Source of the DNA: Sepiola atlantica
Taxonomy: Eukaryota > Mollusca > Cephalopoda > Sepiida > Sepiolidae
DNA: 64,000 bases
NCBI GenBank assembly: GCA_963556195.1
Contig: OY744521.1
Coordinates: 127,515,459 to 127,579,458, forward strand
Direction: 5' to 3'
Below are positions 46,760 to 60,079 of this stretch, piece after piece. The translations under genes were made by a program, and so were the position numbers. A model generated the notes under the pieces. It saw only the letters and a program-made list of their open reading frames with translations, was not told the origin of the DNA and ran no database searches. The first letter of the stretch is position 1. Each line of letters starts with the position of its first letter.

Positions 46760-47309
46760 AATTCTAAGCTCTACTCATTGCTGCTGCTGATGATTTAAGA
46801 CATAATAGTTGTTCCAACAGATTTTGAAATCATTTTTATTACTCAATCAGCATTTCGTTATCTTGGTATTTCTCAACAAAAGTAGATGAACATTTTTTGC
46901 CTTTGAAAGATTTCTAAAAATCTTATGAAGAATAAAACAGATTTTTTTATCTAAAAAGATTTATTAGATTTATATTAGCAAGAGCATAAAATGTTGACTT
47001 TTTGTTTGTTTAAAGGCCATCTGCAAAAGTAAAGTCATACTTCTAAAAAGTAAAAAAAAAGTTTTAAAAATATTGCTTGTAATTTTGTAAGTTAATCTTC
47101 AAAGCATTTTTCAATGTGTGTCTCTTCTCACCCACTTTATTAATTTTTTTTCCAATAATTTATTATCAATGAGCTGTATTAAACTGATGTTGGCTGGCAG
47201 GTGGAGGACAGAGAGAATAATTAATATAGTCATGTTTACATCTTTTTTTTTTTTAAAAGGATTTTAACAAATTGTTATATCTTATGTTGATTTAAAATAT
47301 TTGATTAGT

Positions 47310-47348
<39 letters not shown>

Positions 47349-49440
47349 TGTGTATTTATCAAAGTTACGTATACGTGAAAGTAACACACGCAAGATCTTA
47401 TTTGATAGTTTTATTAAAAAGGCCTCTTTTCAGTGTGGGGAGACAATGTATATTCTCCGTGAGGGTGTTTGCATGAGTAGTCTGTAGCAAAGAAACGTCT
47501 GCGCAATTCCCAACCACGCCTCTCCTGGCCCGGCATTGTTTGACTCCAATGGCAAGAAGTTCAGGATGACTAAAAACAATGCCAGGATAAGCAGAGAAAG
47601 AGTGGTGTTATTTCAGATAATAAAAACATCTGATATTAAAATATACTATGGGAGAATTTCCTGATATTTGTTTAAAAAGTGCTAAATAGCAATTTATATG
47701 AACAATAAAGTGGTTAAAGAGTAGGAGACTTTAAAAATGTGCACAGCAAAAGCAATAAACGGATGCGTGGCAATGGATGAAAGAAGCAATCTACACTTTT
47801 TTATGCTCATCCTGTTATGGCAAGGAGGGGTGGATGGTATGACGACCCCTCCACCCATCACATGTGAGAATAGACAAGCAAAATGGGTTCCAAGAAAACT
47901 CTTTTGCCTTTCATGCATCCCCCCCCCCTCCTCCACACCAGATTTATTGGAGAGGTTGCATACCTTATCAGATTTCTTACAGCCACACCTTACAAACAAA
48001 AGAGAAAGACTGCAACAGATATGATTAGGCAAACACAAGCACTTCAGACACTTTATGCTCAGCGGCCATTACCAATATTCACATGAAAGAAAAACTGCAC
48101 ATTTTAGGGAGCCGTTAAGGTTTTTTGGCACTTCACAACACAAAGTCGGGTTGTTCAATAGTTCTAGATAGAGTCATAATGAACAAACTGGACCACAACC
48201 GGTTTTGAAATCACAATTTCACAAAGAAAACATTTATTCAAGTCTTATTTTGTTTATTTCGTTCTTTTTCAGTTCCAATTAAGTGAACAAATTCAAAACC
48301 AATCAGACTAATTTTATGTACATTTTCATGTAGTTTATCTTAACATAATCAAAACGTAACAAAATAAATTATTTGTCCAATTGTTAAATATGCATCTGTA
48401 ATGGAAAGAACATTTACAGATGATGAAAATATTCAATTTTAATCTTCAATACAGGAGTCAGAATTTTTATTGAATAAATTGAGTTTTTCAAGGACACATT
48501 TCAGAAGAGTTTAATAAGATTGCTATCAATGATAATTTTATTTATTTCCTGGCCTGCACTACATCCTAAATCATGGTGGTCCATGCATAGTAGTCCTGAG
48601 CAAGATCCCACGAGATGGCTAACCAATCGTGATTTCAATTAATTTTTATAGAAAATATATATATATATATATATTTTTAGACAAGAAAACAGTAAAACTT
48701 TTCTTTTTTTTCTAAGGCAGATGCTTACACGTACAGTCTATCGAAGGAAAATGGTTGAGGTATCTTAAACTGAATAACCTTGATTTTTTTTTTTAATAGT
48801 GTGGCTGTCTGGTCATGAGCCATGTCTTATACAGTCCACATCTAGAAAACGGTTGACCAAATGATCTGCTGTAGAGTTTAATAGGTGGAAGAATTTATTC
48901 ATTTTCATGAATCAAACATTTAATTTCTTTGATTTATTGATGTAATAAACTAAATATGAGAGAGCAACGTTAATGGAAAGAAAAACATGTTCAATAATAA
49001 GAAATTTTTCTCCCTGAATTACACACAACTCAAATTTAACCCACATAAAAATTTTTTTTTCATTTTGAAAAGACAAATCTTAAATTATACAGTCAAATTT
49101 TACTAGTTAATGTCAATCTTTATTTTTTTAAATGTCCATGTTTACTAAAATATTTCTATACAAGATGGCTAACACTAAATTGAAACTTTCACTTTAATTC
49201 AAATTATGTAAATAAAATCTATCAAAAATAAAAATCATTGTTAGAAAATGATTTGATAAAAATAGTTTTATCCTGAAATTAAAAAAAAAACCCCAAAAAA
49301 ACACTTTTTAAATTATGAAATAAAAAAAAACTATTACCATATGCCATAAAATATAAAACAGATTTTTTTTATTTAGAAAAAAAAAAAAAAAAAAAAAAAA
49401 ACACAATTTAGAAAGACATTTAAAAAAAACAACAAAGCTA
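46760..49440. other. AT-rich intronic DNA with a 33-nt poly-A
   Basis: A run of 33 A at 47313-47345 may be an old retroposon tail, but no body was recognised to its left. An (AT)n tract lies at about 48656-48676. The short frames at 47.7-48.1 kb have no recognisable domain. Confidence 0.4.
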
Positions 49441-49459
49441 TTTCTATTAAATATGATTT

Positions 49460-49672
49460 TCTACTCAAATAGCTTCTTTCCTCGGATCGCTTGCCTTTGG
49501 AATTCTCTCCCTGCTCCCCCGACTGTACAAACATACAGAAATGTAAATGTAATGTGAATAAACATCTTGCTTCCCAACTCCTCACCTATAAATATGGCCC
49601 CTTATCACAGCAGCCACTTATCCTTCAGTCACAATATGCCTTGTTTGGAGGTGAACAAAGGTAAAAAAAAAT
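49460..49672 (+). mobile_element. CR1/Jockey-like LINE 3' end, copy 2
   Basis: CTACTCAAATAGCTTCTTTC, ACLWNSLPAPP, a 3' UTR with ATGCCTTGTTTGGAGGTGAA and an A-rich tail match the copy at 46.43 kb in order and orientation, with independent small changes. Confidence 0.8.
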
Positions 49673-50610
49673 AATTTTAAATGTAGTGAGAAATTTATTA
49701 AATTCCAATAATTACTTGATTTTTGGTAGATTAAAAAATGTGTTTTAACTTTTAAATGACTAATATTTATTTTATTATGTCATCAAATATAGAGATTTTA
49801 TGCAATAAGGTGTTCTCAATAAGGTGTTCTCAAATAGCATGTGTTTTTTTTCCACTCAAGTTGATGTTAACCATGACTTTCATATCAAATTTTTCTGTCT
49901 TTTGTGAAAAAAATTTGATGATAATAAATTTTATACAAGTTTAGAATTTTTTTCCACTGGTATCTCTCCTTGAAAAGATTCATTACATTGACCAAGAATC
50001 AATAGTAAAAAGCTGAACGAAAAATGAGTCCTTTTATCAAAATCCTGTCCCTCACAAATGTTGAAAAAGACAAATCTTCATTTCAAGTTAAAACTTCTGG
50101 CATGACTTCCAAAAAGCAAATCATTTTAAAAAGTGAAAGACAAGATGTGATTGGCTGGTGGAAGCAATTGGGGTGGAACCCCACCTCCACCCATTCACAT
50201 GTACAGGAGCCCCAATTTTTGGCCCTAACATTCCCAAAAATAGAATAGTGAAGAAGAGGTAGGGCATCACTCTATGAAATAATTTGAATCGTTCTCATCT
50301 GTCAGCCCCCCCCCCCCCACTTGAAATATCAAAGCCTGCAAGATTACACTAAAAGACCCAAAGAATAAGCAGAAGATTGTAAAAGCAGCCCAGCTGGCCA
50401 GCTTATCTCATTCTGAATTCTACCAACACAACTTTTCAAGGGGGGAGAAGGGGGTGGGTAGACAGGAGGAAAGAATTCCCTAATGGATATCCACCCCCAC
50501 CCTTTCATTTTGTGGGGATACTGGGATAGAGTATACAGATAAATAGGGAAGCAGCCATTCTGGATAGAAATTTAATCTCACCCTAAAGAGAAAAGGAGAA
50601 GGAAGCAGTG

Positions 50611-50671
50611 TATACACACACACACATATATATATATATGCATGTGTGTGTGTGTGTGTGTGTGTGCACAC
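50611..50671. repeat. Self-complementary (CA)n(TA)n(TG)n microsatellite
   Basis: A CA tract, a TATATATATATATGCATG centre and a TG tract form a nearly perfect palindrome of about 60 bp that could extrude as a cruciform. Confidence 0.9.
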
Positions 50672-50679
50672 TCAAAGGG

Positions 50680-51290
50680 AATTAAAAGAAAAAATAGTCC
50701 ATTATTTAACCAAGCCAAAACTACATAATTTAAAATAGGAATTAACCTATAATGTTTTAGTATTAAAATAAATATGAAAAAAATCCTCAAGTCTGAAAAG
50801 ATTGAATGTATGGAAATTTATTTACACAATAGAATTTTAGAGAGATTAAAACAACATTACATTATCAACAATTACTTATGTTTATAGCAACGTGGCTCAT
50901 TTGATAAACATGCAAGTTTAAAAAAGCATGTGATGATAAAGTATTATTTTGTTGATGAAAACTGGAAAAGCTTTAAAAAAGGTAAATTTCAGTATTTGCG
51001 GCTCATTCAGTAAAAACGTCAATATAAGGAAGCATGTACATCTGCCACCACCATTTTCAATAAAGAATGAGCTAAGTTTATTTTTAGTCAATGAAAAAGG
51101 TTTGTCATTACTTAGGTATCCTCCACCCATTAGTATTTCTCCTGTCTGTTTAAAATAATGACAGTAGAAAAAAGATACTAAGAACTTTATATTTTTATTA
51201 AGGGCATATAAATAAGCTCATGCTTTTGTTTAGGGGAGTAAGACAAAATGTCTCCATTTTCACTGACAGTATTCTTAGCATGAATAAGTA
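50680..51290. other. AT-rich intronic DNA
   Basis: Nothing supported. Confidence 0.4.
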
Positions 51291-51299
51291 TTTTGAGGA

Positions 51300-51625
51300 A
51301 AAAACCCAGAATGAAGCAAAAAATATATTCATACCAATAATATAGTGGAAGAATAAAAACATAGGCTAATCCAAATCAAATATGGAAATGTCAGACAGAT
51401 TGCTATTTGGGTCTGACTTTAAAAATACAACAAAATATATCTAACATAAAGTTAACAAATTTATCTTGTTGGACTTTCAAAATCAGATCCAAATAGCAAT
51501 GAATCTAACAAATCGATACTTCATTCAGACTAGCTTTTATTTTTGTTTTCTTTTCTTCCAATATGTTATTGACCCAAATATAATTTAGTTCGCTTAAGTT
51601 TCTTTCTGATAAAAATTAGGCCGAC
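51300..51625. mobile_element. Long-armed foldback/MITE element
   Basis: The left arm (about 51300-51425, with GTGGAAGAATAAAAACAT and GATTGCTATTTGGGTCTGAC) is the imperfect reverse complement of the right arm (about 51470-51620, with AAATCAGATCCAAATAGCAA, AGACTAGCTTTTATTTTTG and CAATATGTTATTGAC). The right arm recurs at 56555-56715. It is non-coding. Confidence 0.7.
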
Positions 51626-52429
51626 TAGGAAGTTTGTTAGACTGCAATCATTTTTCCTTTATGACTAAAACAAAATAGTTGCTTGCAAAATTGATAAAAA
51701 TAATTTCTTTTATGTCCAACTTTTGATATCATATAAACAATTATATTTTTTTTTTAAATCTATATCTTTCTTATAATTAATTACATACCACATTACTAGG
51801 TAAGAATAACTTTTTCCTTTGAAAACCTACTTACTATGATGGCTGTAATTTTTAAGAATACAAAGGGTTCATCCAATATTTATGTTGCTTTGTTAAATAA
51901 TCAAATGCTAAAATTAACACTTCATTTTAAGATGCTTTTTTCCTTTATTAACCTATAAAATGAAATTAAGTTTTTACATTTTTTTTTATTCTCACTTTCA
52001 TTTTTTTTTTTATTACTTAGCTAAAACATTAGCATCAGAAACATCACTCATGGAATGTGAGGATGAAAGGATAAAATAAGGGAAGCGAGAGTTACGAGGC
52101 TGCCAAAAGTAAACCAAAAGTTCACTTATTACTCTCCTAATTATGCTAGAATCCCTTCTAAGGAAAATAAAATTATACTTCATTCATCTTTATTTTTACA
52201 CATTCATATTGAGAAAGAATTTACTATATGCATTTACACCATAACAAATTTACAATGTATAAAAAATCAAGGTATATCCTGACACCCCCATCCCAAGTTA
52301 GTCCACAATTTTCGGGGCGTTTGTTTGTTTATTTTATGAAACTTAATTGCAAGTTCCCTTCCATATATCACTGGTTAAAAATCCATTACAGTCATTACAG
52401 TTCTGTGGATATGTTTTCGTAAGGTGAAA

Positions 52430-53135
52430 GAAAAGTCAGTAGAGTAGAAGCTAAAGATCAGGATTGTCGATGGTTATCTGAGAAAGAAGTTAGTGATTTC
52501 AAAAAAAAACAAAACAGGGCACCACCAAACTCTAACCAATGCCACAGGTTTTATCAAAGGCCTACGATACAAAAACTTTGTAACAATGTTGAATCCTCAA
52601 ATAAACGATATTGAGAAATTATAAATCCCAGAAGACATGTGTCAAAGAGGCAATAGAAGCTGCCAAAAAATTGTATACTCATGGTAAAATGCGGATGTAG
52701 TTGAAGTTTCAAAAAGGGAAGAAGCTAGACAATATGAATTTCTTACGCAAGACGCAGACATAGTGTGTAAGATAGAAATTAGATGTAGATCGATAACGCA
52801 ACAAATTTTGGATCGGAAATCACGCTCCTAAAAACAATTTTTGAGAAATTAAAAACTGCTACAAGATTAAAAGTGACCATAGCTAATGGACAGAAAATGG
52901 AATTAAGCGGCATGATTCATAAGAAAGTAAAATTTTTGTCGAGGCTATATATTGCCTCAGAACTTGGACAAGATGATGATATTGGGTGAAGATTGGTTAA
53001 AAAAACAAAGAACCAAATTAATTAAAGATAAAGAGCTAAAAACAGCACTTGGTAATCATGCTAGTGGTAAGATAACTATCTACTTTGTAGACAATGGTAA
53101 ATTACCTGCACCATGCACCATTATTTTCAGCTCTG
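52430..53135 (+). pseudogene. Probable LTR-retroelement protease-region remnant
   Basis: Frames give ATNFGSEITLLKTIFEKLKT, then TRLKVTIANGQKMELSGMIH (about 52862-52920) and KMMILGEDWLKKQRTKLIKD (about 52968-53030). The pattern T.ANG..M...G followed by ILG.DWL is that of retropepsin in Ty3/gypsy or BEL-type elements. The catalytic DTG/DSG region is not clear and stops interrupt it. A Cys/His-like segment (NQCHRFYQRP) upstream could be a damaged zinc knuckle. Confidence 0.45.
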
Positions 53136-53339
53136 TTAAATTGACCTCTACCAAACAGAATGGAAACAACTCCCCTATTAAATTGAAAAATGACTGAACC
53201 CCCAATCCATAAAAGAAAATTGGTAGAAGCTGAAGCCTCTATGGTGGTAAAAAGAATAGAGAAGGGCTCCATAGGTTCGAGGGGTGGGGGAAGGATTACA
53301 GTTATTGTAAAATCATTTACCACTGGTGTTTATTAGAAG

Positions 53340-54256
<917 letters not shown>

Positions 54257-54499
54257 TTACATTTTAAAAGCAATGGAAAAAAAAAGATCATTTTGCAAAA
54301 TACCCAATGTTATAAATTTTTAAAGTATAGAGAAGTTAACGATTGTCTCTTAGGAGTATGAAACCCTTTTTAATGTCAGGACCTGTGAGGAGTTGTAATT
54401 TTAAATTATATGTATATACAAGGCACAGACAATATTTGTTTGCTAGATTACTGTCTAGAAATAACACAGTAGTTGCATTTTTTTAGATTTATCCATTAA

Positions 54500-54772
54500 T
54501 CTTGGGTCAGTTTGTCTTCATGACTTGTTCTGTTGATTTCACGATCGACCCTCCTTTGGCTTTCATAACAGCCTTGAAGCGGCCTTGTGACTGGCCCTTA
54601 AAATACTCTGGTGATTATGGCCTTGAGCTTGTCCTTCATGTTGCAACTGGATCTATTAGTTCATTGTTCCACTGCGTCATTCCACACAAAGAAGCCAAGG
54701 GGGTTGCACTCAAGCAAGCTGAGAGGCCAGAAGTCAGAAGTATGGTCGATGATGTTCTGACAGCCAGTTAAG
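54500..54772 (-). mobile_element. Tc1/mariner-type transposase C-terminal remnant
   Basis: On the minus strand short frames give CNPLGFFVWNDAVEQ (a decayed D-L-N-P-x-D-x-x-x-W motif), then MKDKLKAI and GRFKAVMKAKGGSI. This order (PDLNP..., HNT..LK..I, CR.F..R...VI.A.GG.I) is the end of mariner-like transposases. The DDE residues lie upstream and are not preserved. The 89-codon plus-strand frame over it is a shadow. Confidence 0.6.
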
Positions 54773-55144
54773 GTTAATAATGGCAAATTTATCATTTTAA
54801 ACATTTGAATCTTAATTTCTTGCTTCAAATAATTTTAAAAATTTTTTTAAAACAGACTTCATGTTTGATTAATGCTTTGTTAAAAGGAGATACACACAGA
54901 GATAGACAAACACAGGGAGGTTTCCATGTTACATGTGTAGTTCTTTTTTATAGAAATTACTTATGTGCAATTTAAATTCTACCAGGATGCATTACTGTTT
55001 CACCATTTAAGTCTTCTCTTAATAGTTTTAAAAGAGTTGTGAAGCATTGTAATTGCCTTTATAGACATTTCCTTCTGAACAAATCCATTACAATATTATA
55101 GTTACTAATAGAGTTCCTGGGCAACACCAGGTAGGGTCAGTCAG

Positions 55145-56415
55145 TACTATATATATATATGTGGGTTTGAGGTTTAGAAGGCTGTGCCAATGCAATGAAA
55201 GATTATGGGTACTGGGTGAATAGAAAGAATGGGTCAGAAACATGATAAACAAAGAAACAAAATGCAATGTAATAATTTTCTTTTATTTTCTGTTTTTTAA
55301 ATCTTTAATCAATTGTGTGCAAGATGTTTTTTTAATATTTCGAGGTTAATTACCTCCTTTTCAAAGTAAGTTCATATATAGGATATGTGTGTCATCTGTT
55401 GGTTGGATGTAGGTAATATGTGACTGCAGTGATAAATACATAGCCACACACAAGAAACCTAAACTGTTTATTTTTTTGCTTTAATTTTAATTTTTATTTA
55501 TTTGTTAATATGTGTAATTGTTTATTCACTTCTTATTTTCTTTTTTATAAATTATTTAGTATGAACTTCGGTGGGTTGATTTTATTTTGTATGTGCATTT
55601 ATATGATAGGTGTAAATTTGTGTTTGAAATATTTTTTGTAAATTTGATTTTTTAAATCTGTTTATTTTTTAACTTTTCTTTAAATTTCTTTCTAGAAGGG
55701 GAATGCTTATGTAATTAAAAGTTTTCTTTTTTATACAAGCTGTTTGGGATAAATTTAATAATTTTTTATCTTCATTCATTTCAGAACTTTTTGAAGTATT
55801 TAATGGTGGTAAAGTGCAACGGATAGCTGTTTCTGTGTATTATTGGTGGGTTTGAGAGCTGGAGATGATAAATGACAGAAAGAACTGAAATAATGGAAGA
55901 TACCTGCATCATAGCGATTAATGTCAGATTAAAAATCCTTGAAGGCAATGAGATGCGAGTATGAGAATTGTAATGGCACATACTCGTTGTTCTTCTAGGT
56001 AAATTTGCTCAAATTGTAAGTTTAGTTGTTTTTATTTTTGATAGTTGTTGTCATAGTGTCGACCCAGAGCGTGCCAGGAAAACAAAAATTAACATTAAAA
56101 AATAAACAAGCACTTCCAATTTCATCTGAGAAGTTATACAGTCATCACTGCAGCCACATGTGGATCTGATATGGTCTAACTTTGAAAAGGAGGTAATTAA
56201 CATTGAAATATAAGAATAATTTGGACACTATAATACATGATTGATTGAAGATACAAAATACAGCAAGTAGAAAATAAAATGATTACATTAAATTATATAT
56301 TGTCTCTGTCTTATCTTATTTCTCTCTCAAACATTCAATTCACACGGTGCCCATAACCGTACATTGCATTTTCACAGCTTTCTAAACCTCAAACCTATCT
56401 ATATACTATGCACAA
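55145..56415. mobile_element. 1.27-kb element with about 270-bp imperfect terminal inverted repeats
   Basis: The left arm (55145-55440) and right arm (56120-56415) pair through several blocks: GGTTTGAGGTTTAGAAGGCT with AGCTTTCTAAACCTCAAACC, AATGTAATAATTTTCTTTTA with its counterpart near 56275, and GGTTAATTACCTCCTTTTCA with TGAAAAGGAGGTAATTAACA. The 680-bp centre is AT-rich and non-coding. Confidence 0.75.
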
Positions 56416-56554
56416 TGCTTCAAACAAACTACAATATACAACTTATGTCATAGGATCAGTAGAGGGGGGGGCTAACTGGAAAATCTATTTAAAAAGAAGT
56501 TACTGATTGCATTAGAATTTTTGAGAGAAATAATGAAAAGAAAATTTTTTATAT

Positions 56555-56715
56555 ATCAAATATCTAACAAATTTAAGTCAGTCAGATTTTTAAAATCAGA
56601 CCCAAATAGCAATTCATCTAACATACTTGAATCAGACTAGCCTATTTTTTTCCATTATGTTATTGGCAGGAATCTATTTTATTTTGCTTGAATTTTTTTT
56701 TCTGAAAATACTTAT
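56555..56715. repeat. Single arm of the foldback element of 51.3 kb
   Basis: AAATCAGACCCAAATAGCAA, TTGAATCAGACTAGC and CATTATGTTATTGGCAG match the right arm of the 51.3-kb element; the opposite arm is missing. Confidence 0.65.
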
Positions 56716-56999
56716 TTCATTTAAGAAAAGTTAGGGTGGACACAGACTTTTTAGGTGTCGGTGTCAGTCAGCATAAAACCAAACGATTTCCTAATAATTT
56801 ATTTTTTAAAATAATAATACTTTCAAAATTATTCCATGACTTGGCAAACAAAAACCTTTAAAAAATTGCTTCCGATTCTCAGCAAATACACTAATATTTG
56901 TTTTTCTGCTGAACTACTTCCACTTTAAAACAATCTTTGTATAGAGAGATAGATATGTCAGTATTTTTGAAAATGGCTCATACATACTTTTTTATATAC

Positions 57000-58460
57000 T
57001 AGCGAGTCATCGCTTATCTAGGCCCAAAGGCCACTAGAGGATATGGGTTAAGGAGTTTATCCTGAGGATTGTTAACAATGGTTGGGACTGGGAAGAGTTT
57101 GATTATTTACGAGGACAGCTCAACAAAAATTTGTTAACATTGGACTTGAAAACGATCATGTTATAGTCAGTTAGGAAGCAGCTCCGTAATATTGTGTCCA
57201 CAACAGGCAGTTCTTGGAAAGAAACTTTTCTTATGGAAGTTCTTAGTTTTAAGTACACAGAGGAAGAAAGGAAAATTATTTTCAGTGATTGTAGCTAGAC
57301 GAGTTCTTGCTGTGAATGTTTTACCATAGATTGGAGCTATGTCGGGCACTTACCATGAAAATAACGATAGAGTAGAGAAAGACTAGCACCCTTTCTTCTG
57401 TGAGAAAGAGGCTTATGGGAAGAGAAGAGGACATCTTCCACTAGATTTCAAAGTCGGTTTTGTACTTTGTCAAGGTAGGAAAGGGTATAGAAATAAAATA
57501 TAGAAATCAATTTCTACATCTTATTAATATAATTAAAAACGAAAAACGTTTCACAAAAGAATAAGTAACACTTTTTTCAATAACAACAAAAGGTTTATTC
57601 AAAGGAGAAGTGAAAAGTCTGCTGCCGCTCCGTAGATGAATTTATCTTTGGTAAAGATAGCATCATGGGATATCGGTGACAAAGTAGTCTTTTAGGGAAC
57701 TAATGATATCAATGCACCCTGTGAGCTGATTGACCAACATTTGGCCAAACCACGCCACAGGGACACTGATATGCATTAAGAAGTAACCCTCATTTATGCT
57801 TGCTACAAGGGTGTTCTGAGTGGCCCCTCCCCAGATGTGGCAACAGTACTCCATCTTTGGACGTATTTGACTATTATACAGGTAGAAAATTGCGTTAGGA
57901 GCGAGATACTTTCTAGAGCGATAGAATGATCCAACCATTTTTCCGGTGAGCTTAGCAACAGATTTGATGTAAGTCTTCCATTTCAAGATTGAAGGTCAGT
58001 CCTAGAAGCTTATCAATTGGAGCAAAGTGATAATCCAAGCATTACTGGTGAAAGAAGAGAAGCTTGGTTTTAGATGTACTAAAAGTAGCCAGCCACCTTT
58101 TTCCCCCTCATTACACTAAGTGAGTGAGTGAGAGTGAGAGAGAGAGTTCTTGATCATTAATGCTCTTCGAAGTGTTGTCCATAGATGGTTGTGTCATCTA
58201 CATAAATGTTACTGAATGATCTTAGAATGCGATTTGAGAGATCATTGATAAAGACCAGAAAGAGGGTTGGGCCCAGAATGGATCCTTGAGGCACGCCGGC
58301 ATTGAAACTATGTGCTTCAGACTTTTGCCCATCAACGACTGTTTTTATAAGCCTATCAGAGAGAATAGATTTGATATTTGAGAAGACATTTCCGGATATT
58401 TTATAGAAAGCTTATGAAGAAAACCTTTGTGTGTGAACCAACATTGCAATGATGTTGCTT
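57000..58460 (-). mobile_element. CR1/Jockey-like LINE 3' half
   Basis: The minus strand gives RT motifs DGQKSEAHSFNAGVPQGSIL, GPTLFLVFINDL and IYVDDTTIYG (about 58350-58185; the catalytic box is YVDD, both Asp intact), then FYRSRKYLAPNAIFYLYNSQ, IRPKMEYCCHIWGGA (about 57850), and at 57.2-57.45 kb GASLSLLYRYFHGKCP and FFPRTACCGHN. Frameshifts and stops make it inactive. It is the same broad family as the pieces at 19.7, 33.2, 46.4 and 49.5 kb. Confidence 0.85.
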
Positions 58461-58469
58461 CTGCATTGT

Positions 58470-58795
58470 TAATAAGTCCAGAAGTGCACACGTGTTTGTC
58501 GGTGTCTCTTTGGTTTCATCACTCCAAAATACTAAATAAATAACGAAGGGAGATAACTTAAAGTTTTTCTGTTTCGAAATTCAAAGGTGATTTTGAAGCC
58601 TTTAATTGCATGGCCAATTACTAATTACAGTTAAATGGGTTTCAGTAGGGTTTCATGGTTCTAAAAATAATAATCACATTTTAAAACTGATAGCATACTC
58701 TCTCTGGAAATCTTAGTCACATGATTTAGAACAAAACTTCTGCCCAGGGAAAAGTTGTTCCCTTGTGTCAACACATGTGGATAAGTAGATTAAGA
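58470..58795. other. Intronic DNA before the U2-SINE
   Basis: A GTGATTTTGAAGCCTTTAATT at about 58590 resembles the arm of the 30.4/44.5-kb MITE but is too short to define a copy. Confidence 0.35.
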
Positions 58796-58801
58796 CAAAA
58801 T

Positions 58802-59175
58802 TAGTCTGGCCTTTTGGCTAAGATCAAAGTGTAGTATCTGTTCCGATGGATACTGCACCCCATAGACTGGTATTGTCTTGGCCTTCGGGGCTTGATTTAC
58901 GCCGGTCTATGGGTCTGTCCTGTGCAGTTCTAGGAGGTCCACCCTCCCAGGCTTCACCTCCCCTCTTTGGGGAGGAGTAAGTTTATTGCTTACTGCCTGA
59001 GGCACCCCTACCGGGGAATGCCGACGGGGCTGCCCAGGCAATTTTTAATGGCCAGAGTTCCCACCTCTCGGGCACTGGCTTTTCAAACCCCACTTTACCG
59101 ACCTTGGGTCACATCTTACTTGTGGGAGTAAGATAAAAATGGCCTGGTGCCTAACTCCTGGAGAGGAGTAAATGA
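58802..59175 (+). repeat. U2-snRNA-headed SINE, long copy 1
   Basis: The first 40 bases read GGCCTTTTGGCTAAGATCAA, AGTGTAGTATCTGTTC, the 5' domain of U2 snRNA with one extra A; the branch-site-pairing GTAGTA is intact. A body of about 320 nt follows (CATAGACTGGTATTGTC, GGTCTATGGGTCTGTCC, CTAGGAGGTCCACCC, GGGGAGGAGTAAG, GACGGGGCTGCCCAGGCAAT, CTTACTTGTGGGAGTAAG), ending GAGGAGTAAATGAATACTC. It is not a functional U2 gene: after the head the sequence is unrelated to U2 and there is no Sm site. Confidence 0.85.
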
Positions 59176-59189
59176 ATACTCAATATATC

Positions 59190-59870
59190 ACCCTCTTTCT
59201 TTCTCTCTACAGCTATGGGTTAAATAATATTAACATTTTGATATTCCCTTTTGCTTATAATGGACTATTCCAAATTTTTTTTTTTTTTTTTCTACTAATC
59301 AGTCTCTACTTAGCAAAGTAGCAAAGCTTCATTTTGTGCTCCCACTGTTAATCCTGATGGTTTCTTGGTGGTAAAAGGGTGATTTCAAGGTTACAAGTTT
59401 CAACACTGATGGTATCTCACCAGCGAAAACAGAACTTCTGTCTAATGTCAACTTCGAGAGAGACACACAAAGACACTGGAATGCAGCTCATCACCGACTT
59501 GAGGATAAGGGTTAATGGGATAGATTGACAGTTGAATGATGATGAATACTAGAAGTGGATTGAAAGCAACAGTTGATCTAAAGAACAACAATTCTTTCCC
59601 CTTTATCAGAAACATTGTCCATTGTAAATGTGAGGACTAAAGGACAAAATAGAGAGGAAGTACCCAAATATTAGTACAGCGAGATATTTGATTTAAGCCC
59701 CCTCCTCTGCACTTAACATGATTAAGTTAAATAAGAATTGTACAACTTTTTATTCTTTCCTTTCTGCATTACCTTTGACCATTAACAGAGAGAGAGAGAA
59801 CGTTACTTGGGGGTGGGGTCAACGAACATAGAATGAGAGAGGGTAAGAGTGATAGATAGAAACTTAGTAA
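59190..59870. other. Intronic DNA with a small LINE fragment
   Basis: GACTTGAGGATAAGGGTTAATGGGAT at about 59498 matches the LINE 3' fragment at 19.69 kb. A GA tract lies near 59788. Nothing else is supported. Confidence 0.4.
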
Positions 59871-59871
59871 G

Positions 59872-60034
59872 AGATGGGTCACTTAAGTTAATTGCAAATT
59901 ACGGCGAATCAGAACAATTAAAATGGAAGTATTTTTCAAACATAACTCAATCCCAAAACTAACAACTAGTTTAGCATGTATTTGTTTGATTAAAATATAA
60001 CAAAAAAAAAATGTAGAGAAACAAACGTTGATTA

Positions 60035-60040
<6 letters not shown>
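59872..60040 (-). repeat. Foldback-ended dispersed repeat, copy 2 (inverted)
   Basis: Read on the minus strand it shares ATTAACTTAAGTGACCCATC, CGCCGTAATTTG, TTAGTTTTGGGATTGAGTTA, CATGCTAAA and AAACAAACG with 6886-7098. The outer hairpin arm is lost and replaced on the right by a (TA)n tract at about 60038-60068. Confidence 0.65.
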
Positions 60041-60071
<31 letters not shown>

Positions 60072-60079
60072 ACAAAATA

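Noticed and set aside
54502..54771. An 89-codon plus-strand protein-coding exon
   Set aside because: The opposite strand reads as a mariner-type transposase end; the plus frame has no recognisable domain.
58802..58860. A functional U2 snRNA gene
   Set aside because: Only the first about 40 nt match U2; the Sm site and 3' stem-loops are absent, and the same composite occurs at 60.9 kb.
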